Part shown: one piece after another, positions 41,629 to 50,358 of the stretch
Layout of the letters: every line of letters starts with the position of its first letter
Position numbering within the stretch: the first letter of the stretch is position 1
NCBI RefSeq assembly: GCF_008801715.1
Contig: NZ_VZPG01000002.1
Location: 558,001 to 622,000, forward strand
Origin: Pseudochrobactrum saccharolyticum
GTDB lineage: Bacteria > Pseudomonadota > Alphaproteobacteria > Rhizobiales > Rhizobiaceae
Length of the DNA stretch: 64,000 nucleotides
Reading direction: 5' to 3'
Program-made: the position numbers and the translations under genes
The notes under the pieces: generated by a model
The model's input: the letters and a program-made list of their open reading frames with translations, nothing else
Told to the model about the DNA's origin: nothing
Databases searched by the model: none

Positions 41629-43053
41629 TTACCAGCGTTTCACCATGCGTGAAGCGCATAGGAAAGCCAGTAACGGCCCCACGCCAAAGCTCAGGAAAAG
41701 CCAGAATGCAGCACTGGATGTACCGGCAATACCACCCGGTACAGTCAAACCGCCAAGGCTGGTGACCATACCGGCCATTGCCGCACCGAGACCGGCAGAG
41801 AACAGCTGCACAGTGGTAATCGCAGTTGATGCCAGATCCTTCTCATCAGCCGGTGCAACTTTCAGCACCCGTGTCAGCAGATGCGGCCATGTCATACCCA
41901 CGCCACAGCCCACAGCGATGAAACCGGCGCAGAGCGGCAGCAATTCCAGATAGGTACCATTGCTGGAAAATGGCAGCAGAAGCAGCAACAAAACCATACC
42001 GGCAAAAGAGGCCAGCGGGCCGATAATAATCACATCACGCACACGGCGCGATGAAATCCCCGAGCTCATGATTGAACCGAGTGTCCAGCCTGCGCCCATC
42101 AGCGCAGCCAGATAGCCGGCTACTAATGGCGACTGGTTATGCAGCACCTGCAGGAAAAGCGGAATAAACACTTCCACAGATGTGACCGTCAGCGCCAGCA
42201 ACGACATGGTTACGATCACAGGCCCCAGCGGCTGGCTGAAACTGAAAGAACCACGTGGCAACAGACGATTTTTACTGGTGGCTTCCAGACGTATCATCAG
42301 ACCGATCAACAGGATCGCCGTGCTGATACCAATCACATTCCAGATCACTTCAGAACTGACACTACCAAGTGAAACGGCAAAGACTGCAAGTGTCAGCAGG
42401 CTGAGCTGTGCAAAAGGCAGACGATTGGTGTCTTCCTCTTCATGGCGTACTTCCGGCAATACAAACAGCGCCATTACAGCAAAAAGCAGCGCTGCAGGGA
42501 CAACCGACCAGAAAGCAGCACGCCACTCGCCGAGTTCAGCGAAAATACCGCCCACAGCAGGGCCAACCAGTGTGGCAACGCCCCACATGCCGGAAATCAG
42601 TGCCATAGCGCGCGGCCACAGCGCTTCGGGAAATACGATACGGATCATGGCATAGGACAAAGCCAGCATGAAACCACCGCCGAAGCCCTGAATGAAACGG
42701 CCGATCAGCAAAACCTGCATTGTCGGCGAAACAGCACAAATCAGGGTACCGAGAGCAAAAACACTGGCCGAAATGGCATAGGCTTTGCGCGGGCCGGTTT
42801 TGCGCAGCAATTTCACAGCCAGCGTTGAGCCGATAATGGATGCAACGACGAAAAGAGTAGTGTTCCATGCATAATAATCCAGCCCGCCAATATCCGAAAC
42901 GACGGAAGGCAGAATGGTTGTAGCAATGTAAACATTAACAGCATGAAGCGCGACGCCACCTGCGAGCGCCATGGAACGAATGGCATTTTTGCCAGTCAAC
43001 AAATCTCCCCAGCCAACTTTGTGGTAGCTGGTGAGCGATGCCGGGTCAGACAT
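41629..43053 (-). CDS. MFS transporter
   Basis: A 474-residue major facilitator with about 12-14 membrane segments. The motif A-like segment LAVKLLRKTGPRKAYAIS follows the second helix, and RFIQGFGGGFMLALSYAMI is typical of drug:H+ antiporter relatives. The ATG at 43053 with GGAG seven bases upstream is chosen over an upstream in-frame start. Its substrate is unknown. It is divergent from the SufR-like regulator at 43211, which probably controls it. Confidence 0.88.
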   Translation of the reverse strand: MSDPASLTSYHKVGWGDLLTGKNAIRSMALAGGVALHAVNVYIATTILPSVVSDIGGLDYYAWNTTLFVVASIIGSTLAVKLLRKTGPRKAYAISASVFALGTLICAVSPTMQVLLIGRFIQGFGGGFMLALSYAMIRIVFPEALWPRAMALISGMWGVATLVGPAVGGIFAELGEWRAAFWSVVPAALLFAVMALFVLPEVRHEEEDTNRLPFAQLSLLTLAVFAVSLGSVSSEVIWNVIGISTAILLIGLMIRLEATSKNRLLPRGSFSFSQPLGPVIVTMSLLALTVTSVEVFIPLFLQVLHNQSPLVAGYLAALMGAGWTLGSIMSSGISSRRVRDVIIIGPLASFAGMVLLLLLLPFSSNGTYLELLPLCAGFIAVGCGVGMTWPHLLTRVLKVAPADEKDLASTAITTVQLFSAGLGAAMAGMVTSLGGLTVPGGIAGTSSAAFWLFLSFGVGPLLAFLCASRMVKRW

Positions 43054-43144
43054 TTCAATCTCCGGACAGCTATCAAAAACCATGAGTTCCGGCGGGAATG
43101 CGCCTGTGTTTCTCATCAATTTTAACCGGAACATACCGGTCGGG

Positions 43145-43184
43145 TTGCAAATCCCTGAGGGAGCCGTTAATTATGCAAGCATAA
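43145..43184 (+). promoter_or_regulatory. Promoter and operator-like palindrome of the Fe-S regulator
   Basis: TTGCAA (43145-43150) and TAATTA (43168-43173) are 17 bases apart. The spacer holds CCCTGAGGG. A perfect palindrome, TTATGC-AA-GCATAA (43171-43184), overlaps the -10 and the start point. This layout fits autorepression by the downstream regulator. Confidence 0.5.
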
Positions 43185-43210
43185 ACTTGGAATATTCAGC
43201 AGGAGATCAA

Positions 43211-43888
43211 ATGTCAAGTTCTGACATTATCACTTCGGATGAAATGAACAGCGCTGCACAACAAAGCACCGCTGATCGTCTGCTGTTTATTCTTAAAACC
43301 CGTGGCCCGCAAACAATATCGGAACTTGCACGACTCGCAGGCACGGGTGCGGAAAATATACGCCAGCAATTACAAAAATCTGTGACAGAAGGCCTGATTG
43401 AACCCTATGCCACAGAAAAAAAACCAAAAGCCGGTCGGCCGGTGCAGTTCTGGCATCTGACGGAGAAAGGCAATAGCCGGTTTCCTGACAGCCATGCGGA
43501 GCTGACCGTTAGTTTATTGCGCCATATGAGCAGTCTGGGTGAAGATCTGACTGAGCGCGTGATCAGCTTGCGCGAACAGGAAATACTCAAAAACTACCGC
43601 ACAGCCATGCAGGATATGACAGCGCTGGAACAACGCATAGACTGCCTTGCAGAATTGCGCAGTCAGGAAGGCTATATGTCGGAATGGACAAAGCAGCCGA
43701 ACGGTTCATGGCTGCTGATTGAAAACCACTGCCCTATCTGCGCTGCGGCCACAGCCTGCCGCGGCTTTTGCCGTTCCGAACTCAATATTTTTCAGGCCAT
43801 TCTCGGTGACAATTGCAAGATCGAGCGCTGCGAGCATATTTTACTCGGCGCACGTCGCTGTGCCTATCGTATAACTCAAACCGGATAA
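43211..43888 (+). CDS. SufR-like winged-helix regulator with a putative Fe-S cluster site
   Basis: A 225-residue regulator. The N-terminal winged helix (RLLFILKTRGPQTISELARL, GRPVQFWHLTEKG) resembles ArsR/DeoR-type repressors. The C-terminal region has cysteines at 174, 177, 183, 187, 202, 207 and 217, in ENHCPIC and GARRCAYRI. C174-x12-C187-x14-C202-x14-C217 is almost the CX12CX13CX14C pattern of cyanobacterial SufR, which binds [4Fe-4S]. AGGAGATCAA precedes the ATG at 43211. No suf genes are near; the divergent MFS gene is the likely target (inference). Confidence 0.85.
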   Translation: MSSSDIITSDEMNSAAQQSTADRLLFILKTRGPQTISELARLAGTGAENIRQQLQKSVTEGLIEPYATEKKPKAGRPVQFWHLTEKGNSRFPDSHAELTVSLLRHMSSLGEDLTERVISLREQEILKNYRTAMQDMTALEQRIDCLAELRSQEGYMSEWTKQPNGSWLLIENHCPICAAATACRGFCRSELNIFQAILGDNCKIERCEHILLGARRCAYRITQTG

Positions 43889-43890
43889 AC

Positions 43891-43923
43891 AAAGGCGATC
43901 CGGCTAAATGCCGAACCGCCTTT
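43891..43923. terminator. Terminator between the SufR-like gene and the M20 gene
   Basis: AAAGGCG/CGCCTTT with an inner CGGC/GCCG pair forms a hairpin between the two convergent stop codons. Confidence 0.75.
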
Positions 43924-43943
43924 ATCACACCTATACAGTTCTG

Positions 43944-45539
43944 CTATTGCGGCGCAGTCAGCTCAGGAAACTTCACACCCAGCTGGTCCAGATAAGTCGG
44001 GTATTTCTCTGCATCGTAATAGAGCTTCTGCATTTCAGGGCGAAACTGCTGCATAATCTCCGTATTCAGCTGAATTTGCGGCTTGTCATCCGCACCAAGC
44101 ATCGGCAGATATTTCTGATCCTTCTGTTGCACATTGGTAAAATAATCCTGTGCCGCAGATACCAGTTCCGGCTTGGTCAGAAGATCAACGCCAGTCATAG
44201 CAATGACCTTCGATCCGGCGACAACGCCTTTATGAGCAATCGGTGTGGCCATAGACATGGCATTCGACCAGTGATGCCCCGGAAGGTTCGGAATATTCGA
44301 CGGATAGTTCAGCGTGATTGTCGGCACAATCCATGACACATCACCGATATCATCCGAGCCGCCGCTTTCAGGTTTTTCCGGTGGCGGAGCCAGTTTCTTC
44401 AGCTCTGTCGCCAGCCCGTCTTCCTTGCCTTTCACAGCCTTCTGCACAGCTTTTGCAAAGCTGTTTTCGTCGTCAGTCCATTTCGGCAGGCCAACTTCCA
44501 GAATATTGGCATAGGCTGCCTCCGCCATCGGCTTGTTGAAATGACGCGGTGCTGCGGTGCCGATAATCTGCCGTTCCACTGTGGTGTCAGACATTTTTGC
44601 CGCTGCTTCAGACATTGTATTCGCCACAGCGAAATTCTTGGCGATGTTTTCAAAATCCGTTTCGCGGATAAAATACCAGACACTGGCAACAGACGGCACC
44701 ACATTCGGCTGATCGCCGCCGTCAGGGATCACATAATGCGAGCGCTGTTCAGGCCGCAAATGCTCCCGCTTCATATTCCAGCCTATATTCATCAGCTCCA
44801 CGCCATCAAGCGCGCTGCGTCCGCGCCACGGCGCACCGGCAGAATGGGCAGACTCACCGGCAAATGTATATTTGACCGAGACCATACCGGTGCCATTGGC
44901 TGCGCCCCACGAGGTTTGCAGATTATTGCCGACATGGGTGAACATCACCACATCCGCATCCTTGAACACGCCGTCACGCACCATATAGGCTTTGCCGCCC
45001 AGCAGTTCCTCTGCCACCCCCGGCCAGAGCACCAGCGTGCCGGAGAGTTTTTCCTTCTCCATCAGGTCTTTCATCGCCAAGGCTGCAACCACATTCACAG
45101 CCTGTCCGGAATTATGCCCTTCCCCGTGACCGGGTGCGCCCTCAACCATCGGCTTGCGATAGGCAACACCAGGCATCTGGGAGGTTTTCGGCAGACCGTC
45201 AATATCACTGCCCAGTGCAATCACAGGCTTACCGGAACCCCAGCGCGCCACCCAGCCGGTCGGCAGACCGGCAATGCCGCGCTCAATAGTAAAGCCATTT
45301 TTCTCAAGAATATCTGTGATGTATTTTGAGGTTTCAACTTCCTGAAAGGCCAGCTCACCAAAGCTGAAAATTGAATCCGTCATCTCCTGCGCAAGCTTGG
45401 CGCGGCTCTCCACCCCCGCTGTTACTTGCTGCTTATAGGCTTTGACATCCTGTTCTGATTTTTGTGCTGCGGCCTGACTGAGCAAAGAGGCCGACATCAT
45501 AAGGCTGAGTGCAATTTTAGACGAGAGAGTACAAGACAT
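43944..45539 (-). CDS. Exported M20-family amidohydrolase (AbgB-like)
   Basis: A 531-residue zinc peptidase or amidohydrolase resembling the aminobenzoyl-glutamate hydrolase B subunit. A Sec signal peptide (1-25, ending SQAAA) predicts a periplasmic enzyme, unlike E. coli AbgB. Recognisable are VIALGSDIDGLP, GHGEGHNSGQAVNVVAAL (metal site), LWPGVAEELLGGK and the dimerisation domain around TFAGESAHSAGAPWRGRSAL. GGAG precedes the ATG at 45539. It is divergent from the exported lyase at 45951, so the two may share a control region. The substrate is unknown. Confidence 0.87.
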   Translation of the reverse strand: MSCTLSSKIALSLMMSASLLSQAAAQKSEQDVKAYKQQVTAGVESRAKLAQEMTDSIFSFGELAFQEVETSKYITDILEKNGFTIERGIAGLPTGWVARWGSGKPVIALGSDIDGLPKTSQMPGVAYRKPMVEGAPGHGEGHNSGQAVNVVAALAMKDLMEKEKLSGTLVLWPGVAEELLGGKAYMVRDGVFKDADVVMFTHVGNNLQTSWGAANGTGMVSVKYTFAGESAHSAGAPWRGRSALDGVELMNIGWNMKREHLRPEQRSHYVIPDGGDQPNVVPSVASVWYFIRETDFENIAKNFAVANTMSEAAAKMSDTTVERQIIGTAAPRHFNKPMAEAAYANILEVGLPKWTDDENSFAKAVQKAVKGKEDGLATELKKLAPPPEKPESGGSDDIGDVSWIVPTITLNYPSNIPNLPGHHWSNAMSMATPIAHKGVVAGSKVIAMTGVDLLTKPELVSAAQDYFTNVQQKDQKYLPMLGADDKPQIQLNTEIMQQFRPEMQKLYYDAEKYPTYLDQLGVKFPELTAPQ

Positions 45540-45950
45540 GTATAACTCCGTTACTGAATTTGCCTGAGATTATGTGACAGTTACCCGCAGACAATTCATC
45601 ATAAAAATGCCATGCACAACCCTTAAAATAACAATTACAAGCTTTTGATTTTACAGTATTTATTGTCATTTTAACAATCACTGAATATCGAGTTTCATTT
45701 CCCAAAATCAACCTTTCAGTTACACGCAGTCCTTTTCATTACGCTACGAAATGAAAGCCGGCATGCGTAAGGCCACAATCCGGACTGTTCAGAAAACTAT
45801 TCTCTGATACCGGCAGGATTTAGCTTTTTGTTATTGCCGGTTTCGCAACTTTCGCCGTTTCAGCCTTTCAAGCAATTTCTATACTGACCCATAATTTGCC
45901 GCATCCATAAGCACCCTCATCCAGAGGGAAAAGGCAAACGGGAACCCTGT
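45540..45950. other. Divergent control region between the M20 gene and the lyase gene
   Basis: There is no gene in these 411 AT-rich bases. A candidate plus-strand promoter is TTGTCA (45663-45668), 17 bases, TATCGA (45686-45691), which would give a leader of about 250 bases for the lyase operon. TTTCATTT and AAATGAAA lie about 60 bases apart as a loose inverted pair, possibly LysR half-sites. None is certain. Confidence 0.4.
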
Positions 45951-47633
45951 ATGAAAAAGCTCAACCACCTGTCCAAACTCAGCCTTCTGACACTTGTTCT
46001 CCTGTCGTCTTCTGCCGCCTATGCTGAAAGTTTGCAGCTTAACGGCACGCAGCTCACCACTGCGCAGGTGGCAGAGTTCGCAGCGAACAAAAATGAAAAA
46101 GTCGAAATCGCACCGGAAGCGGCACAAAAAGTCAGCCATAGTTTTGATCTGGTGATGGAAGCTGCCTTGCAGGGCACCGCCGTTTACGGGCTGAATGTCG
46201 GCGTGGGCTGGAACAAGGACAAACCGGTTTTCAAAGAGGTTAAAGGCCGCCGCACGCTGGATGAAGAATTGCTGGCACTTTCCCGCCGCTTCAACACCAG
46301 TTCGCTTCATGCCCATGGTGGCGGTATTGGCGAGGCCATGCCTGCGCAGGCAGTACGCGCCGGTATGCTGATCCGCCTCAATGAAATGCTCGGCGGTGAA
46401 ACCGGAACGCAACTAAGTGTAGTGGAAGCCTATCGCGACTTCCTCAATCACGACATCATCCCCGTTGTGCCGGAAAAAGGCTCTGTCGGTGAGGCTGATA
46501 TTACACTCGCCTCCCATATTGGTCTGGCAATGATCGGCGAATGGTTTGTCGATTATCAGGGCGAGCGTATGCCTGCGGCAGAAGCCCTGAAGCTGGCAGG
46601 ATTAAAGCCAATTGAACCGGTCGGCAAAGACTTCCTCTCCATTCTCAGCACCAATGCACTGACTGCCGGTCAGGCAGCTTTGCTGGCAGAAGAAACACGC
46701 CATTATCTGGAAGCCGCCACAGCCGTTTTCGCCCTGTCGCTAGAAGGCTATAACGGCAATGTCGCGCCCTTCTTGTCTGAGACAACCGGATTGCGCCCGT
46801 TTCCGGGCATGGTGAAGGCGGCAACAGATATTCGTGCAGCGCTGGATGGCTCCTATCTCTGGCGGCAGTCTGATGGACGCGCTTTGCAGGATCCGCTCTC
46901 CTACCGCACGATGGCCTATGCGCTTGGCAATGCATGGGAAGCGCAGGCCGCACTCGAAGAAGCTCTGCATATCCATATCAATGCCAGCGATGACAATCCT
47001 GCCGCTATGACTTCCGACAAGCCTGCGGAAAAAGCGGCTGAAAGCCATAACCAGCTGCATAAATATCAGGTCGCAGGCGATGTGCATGGCGCGATTTATC
47101 CGACCGCCAATTTCGACATGCTGCCGGTTGCCACCCGTGTGGAAAATCTGAATGTCGCCCTCACCCGCTTAGCGCAGAATATTGTGATGCAAACCATCCG
47201 CACGGAAAATCCGGATTTCACCAAGCTGCCGCGCTTCCTTGCCGACCCTGAGAATGAAGGTCATGCATTCGGTGCGATGCAGAAGCCGCTTGTTGCGCTT
47301 TATGCGGAAAACCGTCAGCTGGCCATGCCGGTCTCGCTCGATACTTTTGCCATGGCAGGCAATATTGAAGATACCGGCAATAATGCCCCGCTGGCCGTGA
47401 ACAACCTGCAGCGCATTCTCGGCAATATGTACAGCCTGTCATCCATTCAGCTGCTGCATTCGGCGCAGGCGGTTGATCTGCGTGGCAAAGTTGCGCTCGG
47501 CAAAACCTCCGCAAAACTGCTGGAAACCTATCGCGCACAGGTCAAATTCGTCGATCAGGATCGCATTTACACGCCGGATTTTGCAGCCGGTGTGCAGGTG
47601 CTGCACGCTTTCACGCAGCCAGCCGCCAAGTAA
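45951..47633 (+). CDS. Exported ammonia-lyase homologue lacking the MIO triad; probable ergothionase
   Basis: A 560-residue member of the histidine/phenylalanine ammonia-lyase superfamily with a clear Sec signal peptide (1-25, ending AAYA), so probably periplasmic. The active-site Tyr block VYGLNVGVG (Y79) and LQDPLSYR (312-319) are kept. But the GSVGASGD segment, whose Ala-Ser-Gly cyclises to the MIO electrophile, reads GSVGEADIT (177-185), so MIO cannot form. MIO-less homologues of this family include ergothionase, which needs no electrophile because trimethylamine is a good leaving group (from memory of Treponema and Burkholderia work). The downstream genes fit the rest of ergothioneine catabolism. 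Substrate assignment is inference. GGGA lies eight bases before the ATG. Confidence 0.75.
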   Translation: MKKLNHLSKLSLLTLVLLSSSAAYAESLQLNGTQLTTAQVAEFAANKNEKVEIAPEAAQKVSHSFDLVMEAALQGTAVYGLNVGVGWNKDKPVFKEVKGRRTLDEELLALSRRFNTSSLHAHGGGIGEAMPAQAVRAGMLIRLNEMLGGETGTQLSVVEAYRDFLNHDIIPVVPEKGSVGEADITLASHIGLAMIGEWFVDYQGERMPAAEALKLAGLKPIEPVGKDFLSILSTNALTAGQAALLAEETRHYLEAATAVFALSLEGYNGNVAPFLSETTGLRPFPGMVKAATDIRAALDGSYLWRQSDGRALQDPLSYRTMAYALGNAWEAQAALEEALHIHINASDDNPAAMTSDKPAEKAAESHNQLHKYQVAGDVHGAIYPTANFDMLPVATRVENLNVALTRLAQNIVMQTIRTENPDFTKLPRFLADPENEGHAFGAMQKPLVALYAENRQLAMPVSLDTFAMAGNIEDTGNNAPLAVNNLQRILGNMYSLSSIQLLHSAQAVDLRGKVALGKTSAKLLETYRAQVKFVDQDRIYTPDFAAGVQVLHAFTQPAAK

Positions 47634-47698
47634 TTTTAAAATCGCATAACTGCCTGCATTGCAAAGTGATGCAGACAGCCAGAATGAGGAATGCCGCA

Positions 47699-49060
47699 AT
47701 GCAGGATAAAGTCTTCAAAGGTAAAGTGGTTCTGCCCGATCAGGTCATTGATAATGGCTGGGTGCTGGTCAGCGACGGCCGCGTTGTCCAGACCGGTCAG
47801 GGCACAGCTCCTGCAGGTGAAAGCCATGGCGGTGCGGATTATCTGGTACTGCCGGGTGCCATTGACGGTCAGGTGCACAGCCGCAGCCAGAAAAATCAGG
47901 AAGAGTTTATCTGGTCGACCCGTTCGGCCGCTGCAGGTGGTGTGACGACGATTGTCGATATGCCTTATGACGACGGCGACCTGATCGCCACGCCGGAGCG
48001 CTTCACCCGCAAGGTGGAATCCGCTGGCAAGGAAGCGCGCGTGGATTTCGCGCTTTATGCCACGGCGCATCCGGCAGACGGCACCAAACATATTGACGGT
48101 CTGGTGGAGGCTGGTGCGGCGGGTTTCAAATTCTCGACCTTCGGCACGCATCCGGAGCGCTTTCCGCGCATTACCCCGCAGATGCTTTATGAGTGTTTCT
48201 CGGCCATTGCCCGTCATGGTCTGATTGCCGGTATTCATAATGAAAATGATGAAATGGTGCGCTATTACATCGATCAGGTCGAGAAAAGCGGCCGCACCGA
48301 TTATCTGACACATAGTATGAGCCGTCCGCCGGTGACTGAAACGCTGGCGATGGCTGAAGTCTATGAGATCGGCGCAATGAGCGGTTGTGCCACCCATGTG
48401 GTGCATTGTTCCGTTGGCCGTGGCTATGAACTGGCCGCCGGTTATCGCGCACAGGGCTATGCGGCAACGGTTGAAGCCTGCATCCACTATCTGACATTGT
48501 GTGAAGAAGATGATGTGAGCCGCCTGATCGGCCGCGCCAAGATCAACCCGCCGGTACGCAACCGCGCCGAGCGTGAAGCCATCTGGCAACAGCTCGCTGC
48601 CGGTAATGTGACCATTGTTTCCACCGATCATGTGAGCTGGTCGCTTGATCGTAAAAACGATGAGAATATGCTGAAAAATGCATCCGGTGTTCCGGGGCTG
48701 GAAGCGCTCTATGCGCTGCTGCTCAAAGGTCTGGATGAGCACGGTCTGTCACTCAGCCATGCTGCCCGCCTGCTGGCGCATAATCCGGCGAACCTGTTCC
48801 GTCTTGGTCAGACCAAGGGTGCGCTCGGTGCCGGTCTTGATGCCGATATCGTTCTGGCACGCCGCGATCCTTACACTTACAAAGCGGCAGAAAGCGGCAA
48901 TAATATTGTCGGCTGGAGTCCTTATGATGGCATCAAACTGCCGTTCCGTATCACCCATACATTTGTGCGCGGTGAATGCGCCATGGCTGAGGGTGTGGTC
49001 ACAGCGGAACCGGGTTCCGGTCGCTTTGTACGCCCAGCTCTGCGTAAAGGAGCCGCGTAA
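47699..49060 (+). CDS. Hydantoinase/dihydropyrimidinase-like amidohydrolase with altered metal motif
   Basis: A 453-residue cytoplasmic member of the cyclic amidohydrolase family, proposed to open hydantoin-5-propionate to N-carbamoylglutamate. Metal-site residues seen are K144 (GFKFSTFG, the carboxylated lysine), H180 (IHNEND), H236 (HVVHCS) and D310 (STDHVSW). The first metal motif, normally HxH after PGxID, reads QVH (Q58, H60), an unusual substitution. The ATG at 47699 with GAGGA upstream is preferred over in-frame starts at 47666 and 47684. The stop overlaps the next start by one base (TAATG), so translation is coupled. Confidence 0.82.
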   Translation: MQDKVFKGKVVLPDQVIDNGWVLVSDGRVVQTGQGTAPAGESHGGADYLVLPGAIDGQVHSRSQKNQEEFIWSTRSAAAGGVTTIVDMPYDDGDLIATPERFTRKVESAGKEARVDFALYATAHPADGTKHIDGLVEAGAAGFKFSTFGTHPERFPRITPQMLYECFSAIARHGLIAGIHNENDEMVRYYIDQVEKSGRTDYLTHSMSRPPVTETLAMAEVYEIGAMSGCATHVVHCSVGRGYELAAGYRAQGYAATVEACIHYLTLCEEDDVSRLIGRAKINPPVRNRAEREAIWQQLAAGNVTIVSTDHVSWSLDRKNDENMLKNASGVPGLEALYALLLKGLDEHGLSLSHAARLLAHNPANLFRLGQTKGALGAGLDADIVLARRDPYTYKAAESGNNIVGWSPYDGIKLPFRITHTFVRGECAMAEGVVTAEPGSGRFVRPALRKGAA

Positions 49061-50346
49061 TGGCGGCCTCCAACACGCTCGTAGATGGTGACCGGCTCTG
49101 GCAGGATATTATGGCGCTGGCCGATATTACCGAGCCGGGCAAACCTTACACACGCCGTTCCTTTACGCCGCGTTTTCTGGCTGGCCGCGCCTATCTGATT
49201 GAGCAGTTCAAAGCCGCCGGTCTTGAGGTACGTATTGATACCGCAGGCAATCTGATCGGCCGCCGTACCGGTGCCAAGCCGCATGCCAAAACCATTATGA
49301 TGGGGTCGCATAGTGACACTGTGCCTTCCGGCGGACGCTTTGACGGCATTGCCGGTGTGGTGGCAGCACTCGAAGTTGCCCGCGCCCTGTGCGATGCCGG
49401 TATAGAATTGCAGCATAATCTGGAAGTGGTGGATTTTCTCGCTGAAGAACCGAGTGAATACGGCCTCTCTTGTGTGGGCAGTCGTGGCATGAGCGGTCAG
49501 CTCACCAATGCCATGCTCGACTTTACCGGCCCGCAGGATGAGCGTCTCGGCGATGCGCTGATCCGTGTCGGTGGCAATCCGGCCAAGCTCACAGAGGCTG
49601 TGCGCAAGGATATTGCCGCCTATCTGGAACTACATATTGAGCAAGGCCCTGTGCTGGAACAAAGCAAAACGGATTTGGGTCTGGTGACTGGCATTGTCGG
49701 CATCACCCGTCTGGAAATTGCTTTTCAGGGTGCCGCTGACCATGCGGGCACCACGCCGATGCATATGCGCCGTGATGCGCTCTATGCGGCGGCACAAGCT
49801 GTCACTGCAATCCGTGAACAGGCCGAAGCTTTGGCATCCGAGCCGGACGGCTATTTCGTTGCCACGGTCGGCATTCTCACCCTTGAACCGGGCGGTGCCA
49901 ATGTGGTGCCGGAACAGGCCAAGGTGATTGTTGATATCCGTACCGGCAAACGTGAAAAGACCCTGCGTTTTCTGGAAAGCATTGATGCGGCAACACAAGA
50001 TGCTGCATCAAAAGCCAGTGTGGAACGCAGCAGCTTCAAGACCCTTTCCGACACCATGCCGATGGATTGTGACTTAGGCCTGCTGGATGATCTGGCAAAA
50101 AGCGCCGATGCGCTCGGCCATAGCCATCTGCAACTCGCCAGCGGCGCGGGGCATGATGCGGCCTTTATCGGCCAGCTGGCACCGGCGGCCATGGTCTTTG
50201 TGCCATGCCTCGGCGGGCGCAGCCACACACCGGAAGAATGGACAGAAAAACACGACATTGCAGCAGGTGCTGCAGCAATGTTTGCGGCAGTGCGCCGCTT
50301 TGACGAGCGCACTCCGGTTACCAATCAAACGCATAACAGCATTTAA
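49060..50346 (+). CDS. M20-family N-carbamoyl amino acid hydrolase (proposed N-carbamoylglutamate hydrolase)
   Basis: A 428-residue dizinc amidase of the allantoate amidohydrolase / beta-ureidopropionase / L-carbamoylase group. Metal ligands are H84 (GSHSDTVPSGG), D95 (RFDGIAGV), E130 (LAEEPSEYG), H192 (ELHIEQGP) and H389 (RSHTPEEW). SGAGHDA is the family signature. It is cytoplasmic (no signal peptide) and translationally coupled to the hydantoinase. In the proposed pathway it frees glutamate, CO2 and ammonia. The pairing would also suit hydantoin or pyrimidine breakdown, but the flanking lyase and urocanase favour an imidazole substrate. Confidence 0.88.
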   Translation: MAASNTLVDGDRLWQDIMALADITEPGKPYTRRSFTPRFLAGRAYLIEQFKAAGLEVRIDTAGNLIGRRTGAKPHAKTIMMGSHSDTVPSGGRFDGIAGVVAALEVARALCDAGIELQHNLEVVDFLAEEPSEYGLSCVGSRGMSGQLTNAMLDFTGPQDERLGDALIRVGGNPAKLTEAVRKDIAAYLELHIEQGPVLEQSKTDLGLVTGIVGITRLEIAFQGAADHAGTTPMHMRRDALYAAAQAVTAIREQAEALASEPDGYFVATVGILTLEPGGANVVPEQAKVIVDIRTGKREKTLRFLESIDAATQDAASKASVERSSFKTLSDTMPMDCDLGLLDDLAKSADALGHSHLQLASGAGHDAAFIGQLAPAAMVFVPCLGGRSHTPEEWTEKHDIAAGAAAMFAAVRRFDERTPVTNQTHNSI

Positions 50347-50358
50347 GAGGAGGCCATT

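Noticed and set aside
45951-47633. Annotation as histidine or phenylalanine ammonia-lyase
   Set aside because: The Ala-Ser-Gly needed for the MIO cofactor is missing and the protein is exported, so a classical ammonia-lyase reaction is not expected.
47699-50346. Interpretation of the hydantoinase and M20 genes as pyrimidine or allantoin breakdown
   Set aside because: No dihydropyrimidine dehydrogenase, allantoicase or ureidoglycolate genes are near. The coupled neighbours are a lyase and a urocanase homologue.
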